Of a stretch of DNA of 64,000 nucleotides, positions 18,294-26,706 are shown piece after piece. Positions within the stretch are counted from its first letter, which is position 1, and each line of letters starts with the position of its first letter. A program made the translations under genes and the position numbers. The notes under the pieces are model-generated. The model was not told the origin of the DNA. It ran no database searches and saw only the letters and a list, made by a program, of their open reading frames with translations. Location: the NCBI RefSeq assembly GCF_008386565.1, contig NZ_VUKA01000001.1, positions 124,001-188,000 on the forward strand. The letters run 5' to 3'. The stretch is from Teichococcus oryzae. GTDB taxonomy: Bacteria > Pseudomonadota > Alphaproteobacteria > Acetobacterales > Acetobacteraceae.

Positions 18294-20240
18294 TCAGGCC
18301 GACTGCTTGACGCGCATGTACCATTCGACAAGCCGGCGCACCTGACGCTCCGTGTAGCCGCGGGAAACCATGCGCTCGACGAAATCGCCGTGCTTGCGCT
18401 CGGTCTCGCCATCCTTCTTGGAGCCGAAGCTGATGACCGGGAGCAGATCCTCCACCTGGGAGAACATCCGCTTCTCGATCACGTCGCGGATCTTCTCGTA
18501 GGAGGTCCAGGAGGGGTTGCGCCCGCCATTGCTCGCTCTTGTACGTAACGCGAACTTGACCACTTCGTTGCGGAAGTCCTTCGGATTGGCGATGCCCGCC
18601 GGCTTCTCGATCTTGGTCAGCTCCGCATTCAGCAATTCGCGGTTCATCATCTGCCCGGTATCGGGGTCCTTGAAGTCCTGGTCCTCGATCCAGGCATCGG
18701 CGTAATCCAGGTAACGGTCGAACAGGTTCTGGCCATAGTCGTGGTAGCTTTCCAGATAGGCCTTCTGGATCTCGTTGCCGATGAACTCCGCGTAGCGCGA
18801 GGCCAGCTCCGACTTGATGGTGGTCAGGTAGCTTTGTTCCACCTCGGGCGGGAACTGCTCGCGCTTGATGGCCTGTTCCAGCACATACATCAGATGCACC
18901 GGATCGGCCGCCACTTCCGTGGGGTCGTGGTTGAAGGTGGCGGACAGCACCTTGAAGGCGAAGCGGGTGGACACGCCGTCCATTCCCTCATCCACGCCGG
19001 CGGTGTCCCGGTATTCCTGCATCGTCTTCACCTTGGGGTCCATCTCGCGGATGTTTTCCCCGTCATAGACGCGCATCTTGATGAAGGGCCGGGAATTGGC
19101 GTGCGGTTTCAGGCGCGACAGCACCGCGAAGCGGGCCAGCATCTCCAGCGTGTGCGGCGCGCAAGGCGCCTCCGCCAGCGCCGAGGAGCGGATCAGCTTC
19201 TCATAGATCTTGGTTTCCTCCGTGACGCGGAGGCAGTAGGGCACCTTCACCACCGAAACGCGGTCCAGGAAGGCCTCGTTGGTGCGGTTGTTGCGGAAGC
19301 TCTGCCACTCCGCCTCGTTGCTGTGCGCCAGGATGATGCCGTTGAAGGGAATGGCGCCGATATTCTCGGTGCCGACATAGTTGCCTTCCTGCGTCGCGGT
19401 GAGCAGGGGGTGCAGCATCTTGATCGGCGCCTTGAACATCTCGACGAATTCGAGAAGCCCTTGATTGGCGCGGTTCAGCCCGCCGGAGAAGCCATAGGCG
19501 TCCGGGTCGTTCTGGCTGTAGATCTCAAGCTGGCGGATATCCACCTTGCCGACCAGCGCCGAGACGTCCTGGTTGTTGTCGTCGCCCGGTTCGGTCTTGG
19601 CGATGGCGATCTGCCGCCGGCGGGATGGGTAAAGCTTCACCACCCGGAAGCGCTGCAGGTCACCCTCGAACTCATCGAGCCGCTTCAGCGCCCAGGGGCT
19701 GGCGATCCCGGTCATGTAGCGGATCGGGATGTTGTATTTCTCGGCGATGGCCGGCGCCAGCCGGTCCGGGTCGAACAGGCCGAGCGGGCTTTCGAACACC
19801 GGGCTGAGATCCTTGCCGGCCTTCAGCACATAGATCGGCTCCTGCTCCATCAGGGCCTTCAGCCGCTCGCCCAGCGAGGATTTGCCACCGCCCACGGGGC
19901 CGAGCAGGTAGAGGATCTGCTTGCGTTCCTCGAGGCCCTGCGCCGCGTGGCGGAAGAAGCCGACGATCCGCTCGATCGTGTCCTCCATGCCGTGGAACTC
20001 GGCGAAGGCCGGGTAAACGCGGATGGTGCGGTTGAGGAAGATGCGGCCGAGCCGCGCATCCTTCGCGGTGTCGATGGTTTCCGGCTCGCCGATCGCACGC
20101 AGCATGCGCTCGGCGGCCGAGGCATAGCAGCCGGGATCGCTCCGGCATTGTTCCAGATAGTCCGCGAGGCTCATCTCGACCTCGCGACGTTGCTCCCGCA
20201 TCGCGTTGTGAAGGGAGAAGATGTCGTCAAGCTGGGCCAT
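18294..20240 (-). CDS. prkA: PrkA family serine protein kinase (YeaG-like)
   Basis: 648 residues. The N-terminal AAA-like domain has Walker A LLGPVGGGKSS at about 114 and the PrkA landmarks TGIASPWALKRLDEFEGDL and ILAHSNEAEWQSFRNN. The C-terminal part (about 420-648) resembles the kinase-like PrkA domain. PrkA/YeaG is a cytoplasmic serine kinase/AAA protein induced in nitrogen starvation and stationary phase in enterics. It is first in the prkA-yeaH-spoVR operon. About 250 bases upstream are free of genes and hold an A-rich patch around 20365-20410, but I could not assign promoter boxes. Confidence 0.95.
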   Translation of the reverse strand: MAQLDDIFSLHNAMREQRREVEMSLADYLEQCRSDPGCYASAAERMLRAIGEPETIDTAKDARLGRIFLNRTIRVYPAFAEFHGMEDTIERIVGFFRHAAQGLEERKQILYLLGPVGGGKSSLGERLKALMEQEPIYVLKAGKDLSPVFESPLGLFDPDRLAPAIAEKYNIPIRYMTGIASPWALKRLDEFEGDLQRFRVVKLYPSRRRQIAIAKTEPGDDNNQDVSALVGKVDIRQLEIYSQNDPDAYGFSGGLNRANQGLLEFVEMFKAPIKMLHPLLTATQEGNYVGTENIGAIPFNGIILAHSNEAEWQSFRNNRTNEAFLDRVSVVKVPYCLRVTEETKIYEKLIRSSALAEAPCAPHTLEMLARFAVLSRLKPHANSRPFIKMRVYDGENIREMDPKVKTMQEYRDTAGVDEGMDGVSTRFAFKVLSATFNHDPTEVAADPVHLMYVLEQAIKREQFPPEVEQSYLTTIKSELASRYAEFIGNEIQKAYLESYHDYGQNLFDRYLDYADAWIEDQDFKDPDTGQMMNRELLNAELTKIEKPAGIANPKDFRNEVVKFALRTRASNGGRNPSWTSYEKIRDVIEKRMFSQVEDLLPVISFGSKKDGETERKHGDFVERMVSRGYTERQVRRLVEWYMRVKQSA

Positions 20241-20494
20241 ACGCGCTCCTGGCTTGCCTGTCGGGCGTAAGGGCGCTTCCCGTTCTTGGGGCGCCTGCGC
20301 TCCACATCACATAGTGTCCGACTTGCCGCCTGCAAAAGTCACGAGAATCATCGCTGCCTGGGCGAAAAAAAATCGTGTCAAAGGGCAAGGAAATAGTAAC
20401 AAACCAAAGGGATGCCGCGGCGCATCTTCCTTATGTTGCGGGTGCGCGACTCGTGTTCAAGGCGGCCGGCGGACCCTGTCCGGCCCGGCCGTTT

Positions 20495-22702
20495 TCAACC
20501 CCCGCGTGGCCGCCAGCGCAGCAATCGCAGCGCGTTCAGGGTGACCAGCACCGTGGCGCCCGTATCGGCCAGAATCGCCATCCACAGTCCCGACACGCCC
20601 ATGAGCGTCGTGGCCAGGAACACCAGCTTCAGCCCGACCGCCACGCCCACATTCTGCTTCACGTTGCGCAGCGTGTCGCGCGACAGCGACACCAGTTCGG
20701 CCACGCCGCCCACCCGGCCATGCAGCAGCGCGGCATCGGCGGTCTCCAGCGCGACATCGGTGCCGCCGCCCATGGCGATCCCGGCGGTGGCGGCGGCCAG
20801 CGCCGGTGCATCGTTGATGCCGTCCCCGACCATCACCACCGGGCCCTGGCGCCGCAGCGCGGCGATCTCGGCCAGCTTGCCCTCGGGCCGCAGCGCGGCG
20901 CGCACCGGCAGGCCCAGCGCCTGCCCGATCGCCGCGCCGGCGCGCGGATTGTCGCCGGTGAGCATGACGCTCCGCACGCCCAGCCGCTCAAGGGCGGCAA
21001 TGCCGGCGGCCGCGTCGCCGCGCGGCTCGTCCCGCACCGCCAGCAGCCCCAGCGCGGCGCTGGCATCGCCATCCAGCCGGCCGAGCACGATCACGGTCTT
21101 GCCCGCCGCCTCCAGCGCCGCCGCCCGCGCGGCGAGGCCGGGGGGAAGGGCGCAGCCGGCCCCGGCGGCCCAATCCGGGCTGCCCAGCCCCATGCGGCGG
21201 CCATCCAGCAGGCCGGTGACCGCCTCGCCCGCCAGGGCCACGGATTCGCGCAGCGGCGGCAGCACCAGCTGACGCGCCGCCGCCGCCTCCAGCACGGCGC
21301 GCGCCAGGGGATGGGCGGAGCCCGCTTCCAGCCCCGCCGCCAGGCGCAGCACGCCATCCTCCGTCTGGCCCGGCACGGGATGCAGGTCGGTGACTCGCGG
21401 CCGGCCCCCGGTCAGCGTGCCGGTCTTGTCGAAGGCCACGATCTTCGCCTCGCCGATTGCCTCCAGCGCCGTGCCGCCTTTCACCAGCAGCCCATGCCGC
21501 GCGCCGGCCGAGAGGCCCGAGGCCATGGCCGCCGGTACCGAGATCACCAGCGCGCAGGGGCAGGCCACCAGCAGCAGCGCCAGGCCACGGTACAGCCAGG
21601 CTTCCCACGCGCCGGACCCGAGCAGCGGCGGCAGCACCGCCACCAGCGCCGCCGCCAGCATGGCGCCGGGCGTCCAGACATTGCTGAAGCGCTCGATGAA
21701 GCGCTGGGTGCGGCCGCGGGCGGCGGTGGCCTCGGCCACCAGCCGGGCGATGCGGGCCAGGGTGCTGTCCCGCCCGGCGCGGCTGACCCGCAGGCGCAGC
21801 ACGCCCTCGGCATTGATGCTGCCCGCCACCACGGGATCGCCGGGGCCGCGCGCCACCGGCATGCTCTCGCCCGTCACCGGGCTTTCATCCAGCGCGGAAC
21901 GGCCCTCGGTCACGATGCCGTCGCAGGGCGCGCGGTCGCCCGGCCGCAGCAGAACGACGTCGCCGGGGGCAAGGCTGTCGGCCGGCACCTCCCGCACCCC
22001 GTCGGGGCCTTCGCGGCGGGCGGTGCGGGGCATCATCGCCACCAGGGCGCGGATGCCGGCCCGCGCCCGGCCGGCCGCGACGCCTTCCAGCATTTCGCCC
22101 AGGGCGAACAGGAACACCACCATCGCGGCTTCCCCGGCGGCGCCGATCAGCGCCGCGCCGCTGGCGGCCACCACCATCAGCGTCTCGATGCTGAACGGGC
22201 TGCCCGCCCGCGCCAGGGCCCAGGCGCGGCGGCCAAAGGGCACCAGCGCCACCAGCGTGGCCGCGAGGTAGAGCCATTCCGCCGCCGGAGGCAGCAGCCA
22301 CCCGGCCAGCCCTGCCGCCGCCACCAGCGCGCCCAGCATCCAGACCAGCCTGGCCTGCCGGGTGGCATGCCAGGGAAGCCCGGCATCGGCCGGGTCGGGC
22401 ACGGCATGGCGGTGGGCATGGGCGTGTTCGTGGTCATGGACGCGTCGCGGCGCGGCGCCGGCATCCACCGGCCGGCCCGGCTCCAGGCGGGTGACCTCAT
22501 AACCCAGCGCCGCCACCTGCCGCTCCACCACGCCCGGTGCCGAGCTGCCGGGGGCGAGGTCGAGCGCCAACTCCTCCGCCATCAGGTTCACCGACACGTC
22601 CGATACGCCCGGCAGCCGTTCCACCGCCCGCGTCACTTTGGCGACGCAGGCGGCGCAATCCATGCCCCGCACCTGCCAGGCATGCCGCGTGCCACCATCC
22701 AT
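20495..22702 (-). CDS. zntA: P1B-type heavy-metal-exporting ATPase (Zn/Cd/Pb type)
   Basis: 735 residues from the ATG at 22702, which has GAGGGAG 7 bases upstream. The ATGs at 22738 and 22732 fall on the -10 region of the promoter and cannot be on the transcript. Order: heavy-metal-binding domain with GMDCAAC (13-19), a histidine-rich linker at 89-99, eight membrane segments, the actuator TGES, the CPC metal gate (381-383), phosphorylated D425 in DKTGTL, the AHPLARA motif, and GDGINDAPAL. The last membrane part, KLVFLATTLMGVSGLWMAILADTG split by a few residues, carries the Lys and Asp typical of ZntA rather than CopA. It is divergent from a MerR regulator. Confidence 0.92.
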   Translation of the reverse strand: MDGGTRHAWQVRGMDCAACVAKVTRAVERLPGVSDVSVNLMAEELALDLAPGSSAPGVVERQVAALGYEVTRLEPGRPVDAGAAPRRVHDHEHAHAHRHAVPDPADAGLPWHATRQARLVWMLGALVAAAGLAGWLLPPAAEWLYLAATLVALVPFGRRAWALARAGSPFSIETLMVVAASGAALIGAAGEAAMVVFLFALGEMLEGVAAGRARAGIRALVAMMPRTARREGPDGVREVPADSLAPGDVVLLRPGDRAPCDGIVTEGRSALDESPVTGESMPVARGPGDPVVAGSINAEGVLRLRVSRAGRDSTLARIARLVAEATAARGRTQRFIERFSNVWTPGAMLAAALVAVLPPLLGSGAWEAWLYRGLALLLVACPCALVISVPAAMASGLSAGARHGLLVKGGTALEAIGEAKIVAFDKTGTLTGGRPRVTDLHPVPGQTEDGVLRLAAGLEAGSAHPLARAVLEAAAARQLVLPPLRESVALAGEAVTGLLDGRRMGLGSPDWAAGAGCALPPGLAARAAALEAAGKTVIVLGRLDGDASAALGLLAVRDEPRGDAAAGIAALERLGVRSVMLTGDNPRAGAAIGQALGLPVRAALRPEGKLAEIAALRRQGPVVMVGDGINDAPALAAATAGIAMGGGTDVALETADAALLHGRVGGVAELVSLSRDTLRNVKQNVGVAVGLKLVFLATTLMGVSGLWMAILADTGATVLVTLNALRLLRWRPRGG

Positions 22703-22729
22703 CGCTTTGCTCCCTCGATGCCGGCTCCC

Positions 22730-22760
22730 CATATGCATCCTCCAGCGACTGGAGGTTCAA
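22730..22760 (-). promoter_or_regulatory. MerR-type promoter/operator of the heavy-metal ATPase
   Basis: On the minus strand the -35 TTGAAC (22760-22755) and a -10 CATATG (22735-22730) are separated by 19 bases. The spacer holds a perfect 7-base dyad, CCTCCAG/CTGGAGG with a 3-base centre (22739-22755). A stretched 19-base spacer with a dyad inside it is the hallmark of MerR-family promoters (ZntR, CadR, PbrR). It drives the ATPase gene and overlaps the start region of the divergent regulator gene. Confidence 0.85.
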
Positions 22761-22771
22761 GGGGGAATTCC

Positions 22772-23239
22772 ATGCGCCACAGCATTGGCGAGCTGACGCG
22801 GCGAACGGGCGTGAAGGCCACCACCATCCGCTGGTACGAGGCGGAAGGGCTGTTGCCGCCGCCCGCCCGGAGCGAGGGCGGCCACCGCCTGTATGACGAG
22901 GACCATCTGCGCCGCCTCGGCTTCATCCGCCACGCGCGGGAGCTGGGCTTCGCCATGCCGGCGATCCGCGCCCTGCTGGGCCTCGCCGGACGCCCGCGGG
23001 ATGATTGCGCCGCCATCCATGCCCTGGCCACCGACCAGATCGCGGCCATCGATTCCCGCCTGCGCCGGTTGCAGGCGCTGCGGGCCGAACTGGTGGAAAT
23101 GGCGGATGCCTGTCAAGGCGGACCCGCCGGCGCGTGCCGCATCCTGGAAACCCTGGCCGATTTCGACCACGGCCATTGCCACCATCACGAGCACGGCGTG
23201 GCGGAAGGAAACATCGCCCCGCCGCGCGGAGCCGGCTGA
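22772..23239 (+). CDS. MerR family heavy-metal-responsive regulator (CadR/ZntR-like)
   Basis: 155 residues from the ATG at 22772; the much longer open frame upstream is antisense to the ATPase. The winged-helix start MRHSIGELTRRTGVKATTIRWYE is typical of MerR, followed by a dimerisation helix. Metal-binding cysteines C79, C114 and C122 match the ZntR/CadR/PbrR pattern, and the C-terminus is histidine-rich (HGHCHHHEH, 133-141) as in CadR-type proteins. It binds the operator between the two genes and, with Zn, Cd or Pb bound, should untwist the promoter and activate the ATPase. Which metal is sensed cannot be decided from sequence. Confidence 0.92.
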   Translation: MRHSIGELTRRTGVKATTIRWYEAEGLLPPPARSEGGHRLYDEDHLRRLGFIRHARELGFAMPAIRALLGLAGRPRDDCAAIHALATDQIAAIDSRLRRLQALRAELVEMADACQGGPAGACRILETLADFDHGHCHHHEHGVAEGNIAPPRGAG

Positions 23240-23255
23240 CAGGCGGAAGGCGGGG

Positions 23256-26200
23256 TCAGGCCAGTTCCCGCAGGTGCAGCGCCCCGGCCGGCAGTGCCGC
23301 CCGCGCCACCTCCGCCAGATGGCGGTGGTGCGTCAGCAGGATCACCTGCGCGGTGTCGCTGAACCGGCACAGGGCGCGGAAGGCCGCGGCCGCCCGCCGG
23401 TCATCGAAGCTTTGCAGGATGTCATCGCCCAGGAAAGGCAGGGGCGTCGCCGCCGCGGCGTGGTCCTCGATCGCGACCATCCGCAAGGCCAGGAACAACT
23501 GGTCCCGCGTGCCCTCCGACAGGGCCTCCACCCCGGCCTCCTCCCCTTCCGGCTCGGCACGGCGGACCAGCAGATGCGCGACGCCCTTTTCATCTTCCCG
23601 CGCCAGCAGGGAAGGATAGGCGCCATCGGTCAGCCCGGCGAAGATGGCGCCGATGCGGCGCAGCAGCGCATCGTCCCCAGCCTCCTGCACTTTCGCCATG
23701 GCATTGTTCAGCATGGAGCGCGAGGCCTGCAGCAGCACCGCCTCCTCCAGCAGGTGGCCGAGCCGGGCGAGTGCCGCCTGCTCATCCGCGGCCGCCTCGC
23801 GCGCCGTGCCGTCGCGGCTGAGGCTTTGCATCTCGGCCTCGGCCCTGGCGCGGTCCCGGGCGGCTTCCTCGGCGGCGCGCTGCGCCGCTTCCCCGGCCTG
23901 CCGGGCCTTGGCCAGCGCAGGCTCCATCGCTTCCGGCGGATGCGCCGCCTGTTCCTCCCGCAGTGCCGGGAGCGGCAGGCCGTCGCCGCCTTCCCCGATC
24001 TCGGCCAGCGCCGCGTCCCGCGCCTCCTGCCGTGCCGCCCGCTCGGCCGACAGGGCAAGTCGGTGCAGCGCCGTTTCGGCGTCGATGGCGCCGGCTTCGG
24101 CCACCGCATCGCGCAGCAGGCCGGCCTGGGCATCGGCTTCGCGCCGCAGGGCGGCGGCGGAGCGGGCGGCCTTGTCCGCTTCCTGCAACAACGCTTCCCG
24201 GCGCGATTGCAGCGCCTGCTCGGCCTGGAGGCGCTCGCCCAGTTTGCGGGCGGCCGCCACCGGATCGGCGGGGTCCGGCTCGCCCAGCTCGGCGCATAGC
24301 GCGCGGCATCCTGCCGCGAACTCCGCCTGTTCCGCGTCCAGCGCCCGTCGCTGCGCTTCCATTGTCCGGGCCTGCTGCACCAGCGGACCCAGCCGGCCCA
24401 GGAGCTCCAGCGCCGCGGCGCTGTCCTGCGGCGCCTCATCGGCCGGGCGGCCCAGCGCCGCCAGGACGGCCTGCCATTCGGATCGCCAGGCCAGCAGTTT
24501 CTGGCGCCAGGCTGCCGCCGCCTGCTCCGCTTCCGCCAGGGCGCGGCGGCTTTCGGCCAGGCTGCCGCCATGCAGGGCGCGGTCCGTGTCGGCCGCGCGG
24601 CTGGCGCGCAGGGCTGCCTCGGCCCGGTCCAGCAGCACCGGAAGGGGCGCGATGTTCTCGCCCAGCGCGGCGGCGAGGCGGCTGGCCCAGGCTTGTTGCC
24701 GTTCTTCCCGTTCCATCGCGGCGGCACGCTGCCGATCCAGAACTTCCGCCGCGTCCAGCGCCATGTCCCGGGCGTCCAGCGCCAGGCGCAGCGCGTCCGG
24801 CGCGGTGGCGGGATCGAGGCCCAGCGGCCGCAGGGCCGCGCCCCAGGCCCGCCGGGCGGCTTCCGCATCCGCCCGCGCCGTGTCCCGTTGCTGCGCGGCC
24901 AGGGAATGCTCCGCTTCCTGCCGGCGCAGCGCGGCGGCCAGCAATTCGGCATCACGGAGCCGGCTGGCCTCGGCGAAGCGCTGGTCGGCGACCCGGTCGG
25001 CTTCGGCCACCAGGGCGGCGAAGGCCATGGCCTCGGCTTCCCCGGCCCCGGGCCGGCGCAGCCGCAGCCAGCTTTCCTGGCGCCGGTGGCGAATGGCCGC
25101 CAGGGCGGCGGCATCCGGCAGGGCGCCATGGGCTTCCAGCGCCGCCCGCCGCGCCTGGCTTTCGGCCAGGGCGGAGCCGGCGCGCGCCTCGGCGGCGGCG
25201 GCGTCCCGCAGGGCCGCCTCGGCTTCCGCCAGTCCGGCGCCGAGGCGGAACAGGGTGTCGGCGGGCGGCACCGGCAGGGCGCGCAGCGCCGTGGCCTCGC
25301 GCCAGGCCGGCGGCAGGCGGGCGGCGCGGGTGGCCCAGGCCGCTTCCGCCTCGGCCACGGCACGGTGGTCGCGGGCCAGCAGCGCGGCCGGGTCTCCCTC
25401 CGCCCGGATCGCGCCGGCCAGCGCTTCCAGAGCCATGGCATCGCGCGGCGGCGGCAGGGCGGCGAGGGCGGCTTCGGCTTCGCGCAGCCGCAGGCGGTGG
25501 CGTTCCAGTTCGCGCGGCGCCCCGGCTTCCGCATCGGCCAGCGGCGCGTATTCGCGCAACAATCGCCAAGCCTTTTCCAGCAGGGCGGGGGCGGGCAAGG
25601 CTTCGGCGGCCCGGGCCGCGCTCATGCCCAGGCCAAGGCCGCGCAGCGCTTCCTCGATGCGGCGATCAAGCTCGCCTTGTTCCGCCAGCAGGGCGGGGCG
25701 CCGGGCGCGGTTGCTTTCGGCGGCACCGGCGGCCTCGCGCAGCGCGGCGATCCGCGCCGCCCGTTCCAGCCATGCGGAACCGGGCGCCAGCGCGGCGGCC
25801 TCGGCGCGGAGGTGCTGGTGCTGGCGCTCGGCTTCCCCGGCGCTGCGGGCTGCCTGGGCGGATTGCTCGCGCGCCGCATGCAGCCGCGCGCCGAGGCCGG
25901 CGGGCAGGAGCGGCGCCTCCGGATGGGCGGCCAGCCAGGCCTCGGCCATGTCCAGCCGGCGCAGCGCGGGCGCCAGGCGGCGCGCCCGTTCCAGCCGGCG
26001 CTGCGCCGCCGCCGCCCCGGCCGCGGCGGCGCGGGCGGCTTCCAGCCGTTCGGTGGCCTCGGCCAGATGGCGTTCGCGCTCGCGCCATTGCGCCGGGCGC
26101 AGCAAGGATTGCCGCAGCGCCGTTTGGCTGGATTTCAGCTGGTCCAGCGCCTCGTAGAAGGGCCGCTGCGCGGATTTGCGGAGCGGTGCCAGCCGGTCGC

Positions 26201-26705
26201 GCGCGCCGGCCAGTTCCTGCCCCAGCGTTTGTGCCTGGCGCAAGCCGCCCGCCGCCTGCAGCAAGGCTTCCGCCAGATCGCCGCCGGATGCCAGGAGCCC
26301 GGCGCCCCCCTGCCTCAGCAGCGACGTGTCCAGGGCGAAAAGCCGCTCCAGCAGGGCCCGGTCGGCGCCGCCGAGAAGGCCGGGCAACAGGGTCGGATCC
26401 AGTGGCGCGTCATCCGCGCCAAGCAGCGTGCCCGTGCGGCCCTTGCGGCGGGTGAAGGCGAAGCGCGAGCCGTCGGGCGAAAGGCCCTCGGCGCTGATCT
26501 GCATGCTGGCATAGCCATGGCGGAAGCCCATCGGCGTTTGCCCGCCAATGCCGAACAGCAGGTCGCCCAAGGCCCCGCGCAGCACCGACTTGCCGGTGCC
26601 GTTGGGGGCCAGCACCAGATTGACGCGGCCCGGCCGCGCATCGAGATCCAGGGTGACATCGGTGAAGGGGCCGTAATGCCGCAGGCCGAGGCGGGTCAGG
26701 CGCAT
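23256..26705 (-). CDS. AAA ATPase with long coiled coil (YhaN/SbcC-like)
   Basis: 1,149 residues. The N-terminus MRLTRLGLRHYGPFTDVTLDL and the Walker A LAPNGTGKSV (about 34-41) are those of SMC/Rad50-like YhaN proteins. A very long Ala/Glu/Arg-rich coiled coil fills the middle (about 150-1,020). The C-terminal half-site has LSEGTRDQLFLALRMVAIE (signature) and PLPFLGDDILQSFDD (Walker B). It probably folds back on itself to make an ATP-driven DNA-tethering subunit. The ATG lies one base after the stop of the metallophosphoesterase gene, so the pair forms an SbcCD-like complex for DNA-end or structure processing. The exact substrate is unknown. Confidence 0.92.
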   Translation of the reverse strand: MRLTRLGLRHYGPFTDVTLDLDARPGRVNLVLAPNGTGKSVLRGALGDLLFGIGGQTPMGFRHGYASMQISAEGLSPDGSRFAFTRRKGRTGTLLGADDAPLDPTLLPGLLGGADRALLERLFALDTSLLRQGGAGLLASGGDLAEALLQAAGGLRQAQTLGQELAGARDRLAPLRKSAQRPFYEALDQLKSSQTALRQSLLRPAQWRERERHLAEATERLEAARAAAAGAAAAQRRLERARRLAPALRRLDMAEAWLAAHPEAPLLPAGLGARLHAAREQSAQAARSAGEAERQHQHLRAEAAALAPGSAWLERAARIAALREAAGAAESNRARRPALLAEQGELDRRIEEALRGLGLGMSAARAAEALPAPALLEKAWRLLREYAPLADAEAGAPRELERHRLRLREAEAALAALPPPRDAMALEALAGAIRAEGDPAALLARDHRAVAEAEAAWATRAARLPPAWREATALRALPVPPADTLFRLGAGLAEAEAALRDAAAAEARAGSALAESQARRAALEAHGALPDAAALAAIRHRRQESWLRLRRPGAGEAEAMAFAALVAEADRVADQRFAEASRLRDAELLAAALRRQEAEHSLAAQQRDTARADAEAARRAWGAALRPLGLDPATAPDALRLALDARDMALDAAEVLDRQRAAAMEREERQQAWASRLAAALGENIAPLPVLLDRAEAALRASRAADTDRALHGGSLAESRRALAEAEQAAAAWRQKLLAWRSEWQAVLAALGRPADEAPQDSAAALELLGRLGPLVQQARTMEAQRRALDAEQAEFAAGCRALCAELGEPDPADPVAAARKLGERLQAEQALQSRREALLQEADKAARSAAALRREADAQAGLLRDAVAEAGAIDAETALHRLALSAERAARQEARDAALAEIGEGGDGLPLPALREEQAAHPPEAMEPALAKARQAGEAAQRAAEEAARDRARAEAEMQSLSRDGTAREAAADEQAALARLGHLLEEAVLLQASRSMLNNAMAKVQEAGDDALLRRIGAIFAGLTDGAYPSLLAREDEKGVAHLLVRRAEPEGEEAGVEALSEGTRDQLFLALRMVAIEDHAAAATPLPFLGDDILQSFDDRRAAAAFRALCRFSDTAQVILLTHHRHLAEVARAALPAGALHLRELA

Positions 26706-26706
26706 C

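Noticed and set aside
20360-20410. A-rich patch as a possible mobile-element edge
   Set aside because: No inverted ends, target duplication or transposase nearby; more likely the upstream region of prkA.
20375-22771. Very long plus-strand open frame leading into the MerR gene
   Set aside because: It is antisense to the P-type ATPase and Arg/Ala/Gln/His-rich, an artefact of high GC. The MerR family start at 22772 is clear.
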